Shown here: one piece after another, positions 15,791 to 23,110 of the stretch
How the letters are laid out: every line of letters begins with the position of its first letter
Position numbering within the stretch: the first letter of the stretch is position 1
DNA from: Pedosphaera sp.
GTDB taxonomy: Bacteria > Verrucomicrobiota > Verrucomicrobiia > Limisphaerales > UBA1096
Direction of reading: 5' to 3'
DNA: 36,252 bases
Assembly: GCA_022451065.1 (NCBI GenBank)
Contig: JAKUOU010000031.1
Location: forward strand, 1-36,252
Notes under the pieces: model-generated
What the model was told of the DNA's origin: nothing
The model's database searches: none
Seen by the model: the letters and a program-made list of their open reading frames with translations, nothing else
Translations under genes and position numbers: made by a program

Positions 15791-17899
15791 TCAGCGAAGT
15801 TTTGCGCGGTAAAACTCCCGCTCTGCGCGGGTGGTGTTCGAGTACTCGAGCACGCCGGAACCGTCGAGCAACTCCAGGTCCGGCCCGGGTTCCCACGCCT
15901 TCAAGTCCGGGCTGCGGTCGAGCGAAAACCGTTGGCCAGGAAAGCCGCGAAAGTCAAAGTTGTTCGTGACCTCGCCATCGGCGGAAACAGCACGCTCCCA
16001 GCGAATCAAGATCGGGCTGGTACGCGATACGACTTCCTTTCGTAGAATAATTCCCTCAAGCCCCACGGCCAACAACTGGCCGCTGTTGGCCAACGCGCCG
16101 TAGAGCGACAAGCCGGTGATCGTGCCCTTGGCCTGCCACGACTCGAGGTCGGGGCTCGTCAGTACCGTGCCGTTCGCGCCGATGACATACCACGTGTCGC
16201 CTACCCGGGTGACGTCGTTGAGCCACTGATCGGTGCCACTTTCGCGCCTGGCCCAGTTTTCGCCGTTGGCGCTGGTGAGGATAATTCCCGCCTGGCCAAC
16301 TGCGACAAGCTGGTCATCGAACGCGCGTACGCGATAAATCCACTCGGTCGTGCCGGAGGTCTGCCCGATCCAGTCAGCGCCATCGGGCGAAACGATGATG
16401 ATACCGTCCTCGCCGGTGGCTACAAAACGGCCCTGGAACGCCTCGACGCTGGTGAGGATGCCCGCGGTGGGTGCCTGGTGCTTGCTCCATTGCTTGCCAT
16501 CGCTGGTCGTCAATACCGTGCCCTTGCCGCCGGTAACGACCCACGTCTCCCCGAGCGCAGCCACGCCCTGCAGATCGTTCTCGGTCGGCTTGGGATCGGC
16601 AACCTCCCAGACAAGGCCAAGTGTGTTGACCTTGTTTGTCACCGCTTGGCCAAGGTCATTTTGGGTGACGACATTGGTCCACGAGTTGTGACTGGTCAGC
16701 AGTTGGCCGTGGTTGCCGACGGCGACGAGTAGATTCGTTGTTCCGCCGACGCCGAGCAGGATCGAGTCCGTCGCCGACTCGGGCGTGACCTCAAGGTTCC
16801 ACAAGGCGCCGTCACGGCTAGTCAGCACGGTGGAGTGGTCGCCCACGGCAACCATCAGGTCGCCGACCCGGTTGATGTCCCAAAGCCAGTTGCGCACCGA
16901 GTCGTCGGCTGTGAACCAATACAGGTACTGGTCATCCTCCTCGTCACGCACGCTGTCCACCAGCATGCCGGTACGGCCGCCGAGCAGGAATTTATCATCC
17001 ACCTCGACGGCGCAATAGTAGGTCCAATCGGGTGGCGGCGAAGGATTGGTACCCTCGTCGTTCTCCAGCAGATCCACCCAGTACATGAAGAAATCAAGCA
17101 CACCCTTTCGCACGACATTCTCACCGGCAACGATGACCTCCGATGCCGTGCCGGTGACGGCGTTTAAGTTTTTGTCGGTGCCGGATTGGGCTGCGAGCCA
17201 TGACAGGCCATCATTGTAACTGAGTAGCACGACACCATCATTGCCAACCGTCCAGAGACGTTTGTTGACGTAGGCCAGAGCGTTGAGGTCGCGGTTGGTT
17301 CGGCTCTGACGCTTGGTCCACGAACTGCCGTTGGTACTCGTGGCCACAAGACCGCCCTCGCCCACGGCAACGAAATAGTTTCCCGTCCAAATCAGCGCGT
17401 GAATGTGGTTGTTATATCTAAAGGTTCGTTTGCGCCACTTCTGCCCGTCGGTACTGGTATAGAGCATGCCATCGTCGCCGCCAGCAACGATGGTTTCGCT
17501 CGAGGCCGCCAGGGCGCGAAAGTCGCCGCTAGCCGGTTTATCCAGTTTACCCGGTTCAAACTGCTCCTCGCTCTCGCTGTAAAGAAGTATGCCGTCCTCG
17601 CCAGCCACAATCGCCTGTTCATTGAAGAACACGATGGCACGCAGCGTATGCTCGACACCGCTCTCTCGGGGAAACCATTGTACCATATTTTGGCTGGTGT
17701 GGATCGAGCCGTTGTCGCCGACCTCAATCGAGAAGTCGTCGCCCTTCGCGATGGCCCGAATGGAGTTACCGTGCGGTTGGGGGTTGGACCAGCGCCATGG
17801 CCCCTCCGCCGCCTCGGCCGGGCGCGGCCCGATCGATGCCACCATGCCTAACAACAGCAGAGCCATGGTCGAATGCGAATGGATTGTCACGAAATGCAT
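15791..17899 (-). CDS. Secreted Ycf48/BNR-like beta-propeller protein
   Basis: An approximately 700-residue exported protein made largely of repeating beta-propeller blades. Each repeat is about 40-45 residues with a core such as VGEGGLVATSTNGSSW, VGDHSTVLTSRDGALW, TGEDGIIIVSPDGADW or VGQAGIILTSANGENW. I count at least ten such units. The pattern is that of Ycf48-like or BNR/Asp-box sialidase-like propellers, which bind proteins or glycans; no catalytic residues can be assigned. A signal peptide (TMALLLLGMVASIGPRPAEA) supports ATG at 17899; in-frame codons up to 17977 look non-coding. The C-terminal 60 residues (FPGQRFSLDRSPDLKAWEPG ... EFYRAKL) form a separate small module resembling the N-terminal module of the convergent prolyl isomerase. 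The stop codon abuts that of the neighbour with no terminator between them. Confidence 0.82.
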   Translation of the reverse strand: MHFVTIHSHSTMALLLLGMVASIGPRPAEAAEGPWRWSNPQPHGNSIRAIAKGDDFSIEVGDNGSIHTSQNMVQWFPRESGVEHTLRAIVFFNEQAIVAGEDGILLYSESEEQFEPGKLDKPASGDFRALAASSETIVAGGDDGMLYTSTDGQKWRKRTFRYNNHIHALIWTGNYFVAVGEGGLVATSTNGSSWTKRQSRTNRDLNALAYVNKRLWTVGNDGVVLLSYNDGLSWLAAQSGTDKNLNAVTGTASEVIVAGENVVRKGVLDFFMYWVDLLENDEGTNPSPPPDWTYYCAVEVDDKFLLGGRTGMLVDSVRDEEDDQYLYWFTADDSVRNWLWDINRVGDLMVAVGDHSTVLTSRDGALWNLEVTPESATDSILLGVGGTTNLLVAVGNHGQLLTSHNSWTNVVTQNDLGQAVTNKVNTLGLVWEVADPKPTENDLQGVAALGETWVVTGGKGTVLTTSDGKQWSKHQAPTAGILTSVEAFQGRFVATGEDGIIIVSPDGADWIGQTSGTTEWIYRVRAFDDQLVAVGQAGIILTSANGENWARRESGTDQWLNDVTRVGDTWYVIGANGTVLTSPDLESWQAKGTITGLSLYGALANSGQLLAVGLEGIILRKEVVSRTSPILIRWERAVSADGEVTNNFDFRGFPGQRFSLDRSPDLKAWEPGPDLELLDGSGVLEYSNTTRAEREFYRAKLR

Positions 17900-18035
17900 C
17901 GGATGATTTCTTTTCAAGAACTCACTGGCTATCAAATGCTTCAACTCAATAAAACAACTCACCGTTTTCCATAGCAATAGCGATACCGATCAAAAAAACG
18001 TTCCAATTGGGTCGTTTTAGTCAACAAATCGATGA

Positions 18036-18360
18036 TCAAATGTGTGACCCTGGCGCACTTGGGAGTATCCGCCTCCGACCAACAAACAGGGAAAAGACCT
18101 CCCAACAAAGCAAGGGCAGGCATGCCTGGAATATGCCCACCCTAAAGTAATTCAAAACTTGGTAAGTATCGCACCACACTCGGCGAAGCGGGTCAAAGTC
18201 TGAAGACAGTGACCACAGTTCTTTTAAGTGAACCTTTCCGCCACCACGATTCTTATTGCCACCGCGAGCATGACCCTTAGGGCCGCCAGAAAACAGGCGT
18301 TGTTCCTCCTGCACCGATCATCAGAACAGCCGTCATTGCTATCAACATCTTTAGTTTCAT
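18036..18360 (-). pseudogene. Possible decayed small secreted-protein gene in a 564-bp gap
   Basis: The region 17900-18463 has no confident gene. Within it ATG at 18360 opens a convincing export signal (MKLKMLIAMTAVLMIGAGG) that ends after 27 codons. One base out of frame, a second reading from 18314 to 18036 continues with a Gly/Lys/Arg-rich start (GGPKGHARGGNKNRGGGK) followed by a hydrophobic tail. A single-base shift would join the two into a protein of about 108 residues. No homologue is recognised and the Shine-Dalgarno candidate (GGGAG) is about 19 bases away, so this could also be chance. Confidence 0.25.
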
Positions 18361-18463
18361 AATGTTGCTATTTTATTCTCTCCCATCCCAGCCATGTTGC
18401 CAGGTGATTGACTAGTCGTTTGTGGAATGGGGTTGGTTACAACTGTTCCGCAGGCCGATCCCG

Positions 18464-19210
18464 TTAATCCAACTCATCGGCCATGACCATTTCCCGTGTG
18501 TAGTAGATGAGACGGCCGCAGTTTGTGCAGGTAGCCATCTCGCGCCCGCTCTTGGCATTGACGATTTCCTGGGTCTGGAGCTTCATATGGCAGCCGCCGC
18601 AACTGCCGTGATCGATGCCGACAATCACTCTGCCCTCCTTGGAGTCGAGTAGTCTCTCGTAGTGTGCGAACGTTTTTTTGTTGATTGTTGTGACAATCTC
18701 CCCGCGCCCGTCATCCAGTTCGTCGAGCTCCCTTTCAATGTTTTTCTCGCGCTCGTCGAGGTTGGAGAGCGTTGTTGCTTCGGACGCCTTGGCCTCCTCA
18801 GCCGCCCGCTCAGCGTCCGCAAGCTTTGTCTTGAAGGCATCCTGCTGCTCCATCAACTCCAGTTCCCGATCCTCGATTTCCGAGATGGCCTGACGTGTGT
18901 GGTCAATCTCCCGGCCCAGCGCCTGGTACTCCTCGTTCTTCTTGGTCTCAAGTTGTTGCTGGGAGTATTTTCGAATCTGCTCCTTACGGGACTCTACCTC
19001 GTTCTCCAAATCCTTCCGGCGAACCTCCAGCTGCATATGATCCTGCTTGACCTGCTCCAATAGCTGCTGGGCCTGGAGGCTGTCCCGCCCGGTCTTTTCA
19101 CGCTCAGGATCGATGGATTCCAACTCAGCCTCAAGCCGACTGGCCTTTGCGTCACGATCCTGCAAGACCAACAGTTGGCGGATATCCTCGTTCATAGGGC
19201 CGGGCATCAT
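18464..19210 (-). CDS. C4 zinc-ribbon coiled-coil protein (DUF164/CdsZ-like)
   Basis: A 248-residue cytoplasmic protein. The first 180 residues are a long Glu/Lys/Arg-rich coiled-coil hairpin (for example RDSLQAQQLLEQVKQDHMQL and KKNEEYQALGREIDHTRQAI). The C-terminus is a four-cysteine zinc ribbon, with SCGGCHMKL and then TCTNCGRLIYY. This architecture is that of the widespread DUF164 zinc-ribbon family, proposed to bind nucleic acid or act in translation; the precise role is not established. The frame opens at ATG 19210; ATG 19207 and ATG 19195 (MNEDIRQLLVLQDRD) are alternatives, the last fitting homologues well. It lies alone, about 120 bp from tRNA-Pro on the other strand. Confidence 0.87.
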   Translation of the reverse strand: MMPGPMNEDIRQLLVLQDRDAKASRLEAELESIDPEREKTGRDSLQAQQLLEQVKQDHMQLEVRRKDLENEVESRKEQIRKYSQQQLETKKNEEYQALGREIDHTRQAISEIEDRELELMEQQDAFKTKLADAERAAEEAKASEATTLSNLDEREKNIERELDELDDGRGEIVTTINKKTFAHYERLLDSKEGRVIVGIDHGSCGGCHMKLQTQEIVNAKSGREMATCTNCGRLIYYTREMVMADELD

Positions 19211-19333
19211 TAACCACTTAACCGTCCCGGGTCAACGATCGCACGCCAGCAGCAAAAAAAACGGTTGATCAAAGGCTTCGAAAAACCGTTTGCCAAGCAC
19301 CCATGCCATCGGCAGAATGCCCCGCCCTTTGGT

Positions 19334-19410
19334 CGGGACGTGGCGCAGCTTGGTAGCGCGCCTGGTTCGGGACTAGGAGGTCGCAGGTTCAAATCCTGTC
19401 GTCCCGACCA
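19334..19410 (+). tRNA. tRNA-Pro (anticodon CGG)
   Basis: A 77-nt cloverleaf. The acceptor stem CGGGACG pairs with CGTCCCG, followed by discriminator A and an encoded CCA end. The D-arm reads GCGCAGCTTGGTAGCGC. The anticodon arm CCTGG-TTCGGGA-CTAGG gives anticodon CGG, which reads the proline codon CCG. There is no room for a long variable arm, and the T-arm is GCAGG-TTCAAAT-CCTGT. No intron. It stands alone between the zinc-ribbon gene and oppC. No promoter could be assigned with confidence. Confidence 0.95.
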
Positions 19411-19442
19411 TTTCTTATTCCTAGCGTTTTCCCACAAACACC

Positions 19443-19456
19443 CGCTTGACCAAGCG
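19443..19456. repeat. Near-perfect 14-bp palindrome copy (one mismatch)
   Basis: CGCTTGACCAAGCG, one base from the consensus, in the short gap between tRNA-Pro and the oppC stop codon. Confidence 0.7.
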
Positions 19457-19465
19457 TCTGGTCGC

Positions 19466-20413
19466 TCAGCAATCCTTATCCGCCTTGGGGTCAAACACAT
19501 CCCGCAAACCGTCGCCTAGAAAGTTGAGCGCCATCAACAACGCCGCCAGGCAGCCGGCCGGGAACGCAATCATCCACCAGTAAACGCGGATCGGGTTGAT
19601 CTGCGCCGCCCCCTCAGCGATCAACGACCCCAAGCTCGCCCTTGGCGGCTGAATACCCAAGCCGAGATAACTCAGGAACGACTCGTACAGAACCACCGCC
19701 GGCAGCGTCAGCGTCAGATAAACAATCACCACGCCAAAGACGTTCGGCAGAATATGCCGCCACAAAATTGCACGTGTGCCGAGGCCAAGCGACCGCGCCG
19801 CCTCAACAAATTGCCGCTCGCGCAGTGCCAGCACCTGCCCGCGCACGATACGCGCCATCGTCAGCCACGACACCGCACCCAGGCCGGCGTAGAGCAAAAG
19901 CATCCGCGCCGTCTCGCCGCCATCGCCACCAAAGGTTACTTGCAGCCAACGCTGCAAAACCCCCTCCAGCGTCGTGATGATCACAATCACAAAAATGATC
20001 GACGGCAGCGAGTAAAGCACATCCACCGTGCGCATCAGCAGGTTGTCCCAGCGCCCGCCGAGAAAACCGGCCGTCGCGCCCCACGATACGCCGATTACCA
20101 AACTCACCAACGCGCCGACCAGGCCGACCATCAGTGAAATCCGCGTGCCGGCCAACACGCGCCCGAACAGGTCGCGCCCGTGCACGTCGGTGCCAAACCA
20201 ATGGCCGCCGCTCGGCGCGGCAAACTGAGCCTCGCTGTGCACGTCGCTCTGGCTCGAGATCAACGGCCAGGCCAGCGCCAGCGCGATCAGGACCAGCAGG
20301 AACAACGACGCCATCATCGCCGGACGGTTGTCGCGAAAGCGCAGCCAGGCGCGGCGGTTCGGCGACTCACCGTTCTCCAGCGCTTGGCCAGATTGGTGTC
20401 TTGCCTCAACCAT
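19466..20413 (-). CDS. oppC: Oligopeptide/dipeptide ABC transporter permease, OppC type
   Basis: A 315-residue inner-membrane permease. A cytoplasmic N-terminus is followed by a first helix (MMASLFLLVLIALALAWPLI), a periplasmic stretch with HWFGTDVHGRDLFGRVLAG, which is the OppC signature, then five more helices. The cytoplasmic EAA loop that contacts the ATPase reads VEAARSLGLGTRAILWRHIL. Its ATG at 20413 overlaps the end of oppB by 8 bases, so the two are co-translated. The binding protein (OppA) and ATPases (OppD/OppF) are not adjacent; tRNA-Pro follows downstream. Substrate class (peptides, nickel or oligosaccharides) cannot be told from the permease alone. Confidence 0.93.
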   Translation of the reverse strand: MVEARHQSGQALENGESPNRRAWLRFRDNRPAMMASLFLLVLIALALAWPLISSQSDVHSEAQFAAPSGGHWFGTDVHGRDLFGRVLAGTRISLMVGLVGALVSLVIGVSWGATAGFLGGRWDNLLMRTVDVLYSLPSIIFVIVIITTLEGVLQRWLQVTFGGDGGETARMLLLYAGLGAVSWLTMARIVRGQVLALRERQFVEAARSLGLGTRAILWRHILPNVFGVVIVYLTLTLPAVVLYESFLSYLGLGIQPPRASLGSLIAEGAAQINPIRVYWWMIAFPAGCLAALLMALNFLGDGLRDVFDPKADKDC

Positions 20414-21458
20414 ACTTCACGCGCTTGTCCAGCAAGCCGTACACGACATCGACCACCAAATTTAGTACCAACAACATCACGGAATACAAAATCACCAACC
20501 CAACCACCATCGTATAATCGCGGTTGATCGAGCTGCTCACGAGGAACACACCTATGCCGGGAATCTGAAACAGGTTCTCCACCACGAACGAACCCACCAA
20601 CAGGTCGGCCAACAACGGCCCGCTGTACGTCACCACCGGCAGGAGGCCTTCGCGCAAGGCATGTCGTAGAATGATCGATCGTTCACTCACCCCCTTGGCG
20701 CGCGCGGTGGTGATGAAGTCCGAATGCAACGCCTGGCTCATGCCCTCTCGAGTCAACCGCGAAACTTTCCCGGCGAAGTAGGTGCCGAGCGCGATCGCCG
20801 GCAGGATCACATGCCACGGTCCACCCCAAAGTCCCACCGGGAACACCGGCAACTTGATCCCCAGCAACACAATCAGCACCGGCCCCAGCACAAACGCCGG
20901 TATGCACACCGCGAGAATGGAAAAAAAACTGCCGACATGATCCTGCCAGCGCCCCCGGCGAACCGCTGTCCACACGCCCAGCGGAATCCCGAAGCCAAGC
21001 GCGAAGCAGAATGACAAGATCCCCAGTGACAACGACACCGGCAACCCCTGGGCGATAATGTCATTGACCGAGTGGTTGCGATACTTCAGTGACGGTCCGA
21101 AGTCGCCACGCACCAAGCCACCCTTGAACGCCCGCCACTCATCGTTTCGTTTTTCAAAACCGATGCCGATAAATCGCAGGTACTGTTTCCACAGCGGCTC
21201 GTCGAGGTGATACTTGGCCTTTAGATTGCGCTCGATGTCCGGCGTCGCCGGTGCACGCTCCTTGTCAAATGGCCCGCCCGGCGCAACACGCACCAAACAA
21301 AACGCGAGGAAACTAATCACGAGCACCAACGGCACCAGCGTCGCCAAGCGCCTCAAAAAATAGGCCAAACTCACTGCGCAAAACCATGCCCGTGCACCCG
21401 CAACGCTGTAAAGAGCAGGCCGCTTGAACCGCTTCGCCAAGCGGGCATATAGAGACAT
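20406..21458 (-). CDS. oppB: Oligopeptide/dipeptide ABC transporter permease, OppB type
   Basis: A 350-residue inner-membrane permease partner of OppC. The first helix begins at YFLRRLATLVPLVLVISFLA and leads to RVAPGGPFDKERA, the typical OppB start of the periplasmic domain. Further helices follow, and an EAA loop reads TTARAKGVSERSIILRHALR. Homologues usually begin close to the first helix, so the 28 residues before it are either an extension or untranslated; GTG at 21374 is an alternative start giving MSLAYFLRR. ATG 21458 has AGGG about 6 bases upstream and is retained. The gene is divergent from hsp20 with 181 bp between start codons. Confidence 0.92.
   Translation of the reverse strand: MSLYARLAKRFKRPALYSVAGARAWFCAVSLAYFLRRLATLVPLVLVISFLAFCLVRVAPGGPFDKERAPATPDIERNLKAKYHLDEPLWKQYLRFIGIGFEKRNDEWRAFKGGLVRGDFGPSLKYRNHSVNDIIAQGLPVSLSLGILSFCFALGFGIPLGVWTAVRRGRWQDHVGSFFSILAVCIPAFVLGPVLIVLLGIKLPVFPVGLWGGPWHVILPAIALGTYFAGKVSRLTREGMSQALHSDFITTARAKGVSERSIILRHALREGLLPVVTYSGPLLADLLVGSFVVENLFQIPGIGVFLVSSSINRDYTMVVGLVILYSVMLLVLNLVVDVVYGLLDKRVKYG
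21430..21443. repeat. Near-perfect 14-bp palindrome copy (one mismatch)
   Basis: CGCTTCGCCAAGCG, one base from the consensus, within the first codons assigned to oppB (read as LAKR). Confidence 0.7.
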
Positions 21459-21465
21459 TTTGTCC

Positions 21466-21494
21466 CTATTAAGGGTTCATTCAAATCGTGTCAA
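21466..21494 (-). promoter_or_regulatory. Candidate sigma-70-like promoter for oppB
   Basis: On the minus strand, TTGACA (21494-21489) is separated by 17 bases from TAATAG (21471-21466). The -35 box is perfect and the -10 box is weak. The predicted start of transcription falls within a base or two of the ATG at 21458, so either the mRNA is nearly leaderless or GTG 21374 is the true start. A direct repeat TGTCCCTAT at 21461-21469 and 21497-21505 flanks the element and could be an operator. Confidence 0.3.
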
Positions 21495-21563
21495 TATGTC
21501 CCTATAACGTATATTTTTTCGAAAAAAACTCCCATTTTTTCTGTTTTTCACCCTTATCATACT

Positions 21564-21580
21564 TGGCACGATGACTGCGT
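21564..21580 (+). promoter_or_regulatory. Sigma-54-type -24/-12 promoter for hsp20
   Basis: TGGCACG-ATGA-CTGCGT matches the sigma-54 consensus TGGCACG-N4-TTGCW, with the -24 GG at 21565-21566 and the -12 GC at 21577-21578 exactly 10 bases apart. Only the first T of TTGC and the base after it deviate. Transcription would start near 21590, leaving a leader of about 50 bases before the hsp20 ATG. The upstream DNA (21511-21550) is rich in A- and T-tracts, which suits looping to an enhancer-bound activator. No activator gene is in the window. Confidence 0.6.
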
Positions 21581-21639
21581 ATAGGTAGCCAGTTGGTTCG
21601 ATAGAAACCGTTAACCTGAAAACAGAAAGGAAAATAATT

Positions 21640-22077
21640 ATGATGACTTGTTCGAAACGAAATACGAATCCGTTGAATGTATTTGAGGATGTGTTTGGCA
21701 CCCTGTTCAACGACTCAGTCGGGAGCTTGGCCAAGGCCACACAAGCCGGCACCTGGAGCCCGGCGGTGGATATCGTCGAGTCGACCGACTCCTACACGCT
21801 GACTGCCGACCTGCCCGGCCTGACCAAGGGCGACATCAACCTGAGTGTGGAAGAAGGCGTGCTGACATTGACCGGCGAGCGCAAAAGTGAGCACATTGAG
21901 AACAAGGAATTCGGCCACCGCTACGAGCGAGCTTACGGCAAGTTCAGCCGCTCTTTCCAACTGGACAGCGGTGTTGAGAACGGAAAGATCAAGGCCGAGT
22001 TCAAGAATGGACTGCTCAAGGTCGAGTTACCGAAGGTCGAGGCCAGCAAACCGTTCGAAGTTTCAATTGCCGAGTAA
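21640..22077 (+). CDS. Small heat-shock protein, Hsp20/alpha-crystallin family
   Basis: A 145-residue cytoplasmic chaperone that holds unfolding proteins in a refoldable state. The alpha-crystallin domain starts near residue 40 (WSPAVDIVESTDSYTLTADL) and includes LPGLTKGDINLSVEEGVLTL, TGERKSE, an RSFQL strand and the conserved NGLLKVELPK. The C-terminal I-x-I/V-type anchor may be represented by VSIAE. ATG at 21640 is preceded by AAAGGA with good spacing; ATG 21643 is equally possible. It is transcribed away from oppB and is a single-gene unit, with a sigma-54-like promoter before it and an intrinsic terminator after it. A CTTGGCCAAG palindrome (21726-21735) lies in the variable N-terminal arm, read as SLAKA. 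Confidence 0.96.
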   Translation: MMTCSKRNTNPLNVFEDVFGTLFNDSVGSLAKATQAGTWSPAVDIVESTDSYTLTADLPGLTKGDINLSVEEGVLTLTGERKSEHIENKEFGHRYERAYGKFSRSFQLDSGVENGKIKAEFKNGLLKVELPKVEASKPFEVSIAE

Positions 22078-22104
22078 TCCGGATTAATTATCAGGACAAT
22101 CCCC

Positions 22105-22134
22105 AAAGCGGAGCCAATCGGCTCCGCTTTTTTT
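22105..22134 (+). terminator. Rho-independent terminator of hsp20
   Basis: An 11-bp perfect stem (AAAGCGGAGCC paired with GGCTCCGCTTT), a 4-base loop AATC and a run of seven T (22128-22134), 28 bases after the hsp20 stop codon. On the minus strand only three T would follow, so it acts mainly for hsp20. Confidence 0.92.
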
Positions 22135-22276
22135 GGCGCCTAATCTCGAGGTGGGCGTGCTGTCCTAGGGCGCCTCAAAGAAAATACCGTGTGCAATGCT
22201 GACAACTGGGGCAGACGCTTTACGCAAAAATGCACCTGGCCAAGCGCTTGGACGGGGTGAAAGATTATATTGAATA

Positions 22277-22996
22277 CTACCGTCCACGCTCGCGACGGTC
22301 GTCGCCTCCCCGACTCCGGCTGCTGTAACGTTCGCGCATCTGTTGCGCGTACTTTTGCCGATCTGCATCCGACATGTTGGCAAATCGCTCCCGCAATTCA
22401 TCCCGCGATGATCGTTCGCTACCTCCTCCTGAGCGCTTGGCCGCCTCCTCGGCTCGTTGCCTTTCAATGCCCGCCCTGATCTGGGCCGCCTGCTTCGCAA
22501 CGGCACTGGAACCGGATGACTTGGAAGAGGAGGAACTTCTCGAGGATGGTTTTCGAGGTGCCTTGGATACTGATGTCTTGAAGCCATCCTCCTTGAAACT
22601 TAGGCCGCGAAGTTCTCCAAACTCCTTGATGGTGACTTTCCCTGTTGCCTTGTCGATTGAGACGATCTCGATACCGTCCTTTTTTTCGCCGGCCGCCAAT
22701 TGCAGGTATTTGGGGGGCTCAGCGGCTTTCTTCTTGGTATCGATCAGCGCAAGCGCCGCGCGTTCCACGCCCTCTTGTCGGTAAATCCCTGTCAGCTTGA
22801 TGTCCTCACTTTTCGGGGGCTCGGGTGCGGTTTTGGGTGCAGGAGGCGGTTCACCGGTGAGGTCAAACGCATTACGTTTACTGATGGTAAGATACGGGTT
22901 TTCGATCGGCCGCACGGTATCGACAAACGACATAAAAATGCCCAAGACAGCTACCGCAAACACTGACTTTCCTCCGTTTTTCACGATTTTGCTCAT
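22277..22996 (-). CDS. PilP/GspC-like periplasmic protein with Ser/Arg-rich tail
   Basis: A 239-residue protein with one N-terminal hydrophobic segment (VFAVAVLGIFMSFVDTV), so it is anchored or exported. Residues about 30-135 follow the pattern of the PilP/GspC homology domain: SKRNAFDLTG, IKLTGIYRQEGVERAALALI, YLQLAAGEKKDGIEIVSI, TGKVTIKEFGEL. Such proteins link inner-membrane parts of type IV pili or type II secretion to the secretin. The C-terminal 100 residues are low-complexity: a Ser run (KPSSRSSSSSKSSGSS), an Arg/Glu-rich helix and a final Arg/Gly stretch. The similarity is by pattern only. No other pilus or secretion assembly gene is adjacent. The gap before hsp20's terminator (22135-22276) holds only a degenerate palindrome near 22234-22250. 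Confidence 0.55.
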   Translation of the reverse strand: MSKIVKNGGKSVFAVAVLGIFMSFVDTVRPIENPYLTISKRNAFDLTGEPPPAPKTAPEPPKSEDIKLTGIYRQEGVERAALALIDTKKKAAEPPKYLQLAAGEKKDGIEIVSIDKATGKVTIKEFGELRGLSFKEDGFKTSVSKAPRKPSSRSSSSSKSSGSSAVAKQAAQIRAGIERQRAEEAAKRSGGGSERSSRDELRERFANMSDADRQKYAQQMRERYSSRSRGGDDRRERGR

Positions 22997-23110
22997 TTTT
23001 TAGGCCACAAGCCTGCCCTCGCCGGCCAACCCGAACACAGGTTAAACGTTATTCCGAGGCAAATAGTTACGAAAAACTGCCCTAGGATAGGCGGGGAAAT
23101 CATACCTTCG

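Noticed and set aside
19265-19519. Open frames running through the tRNA on both strands
   Set aside because: The reading RDVAQLGSAPGSG-RRFKSCRPDH is the familiar translation of a tRNA gene, not a protein.
21514-21527. TTTTTTCGAAAAAA as a bidirectional terminator or operator
   Set aside because: It is a perfect palindrome but entirely A/T apart from the centre. It is more simply part of the A/T-tract DNA upstream of the hsp20 promoter.
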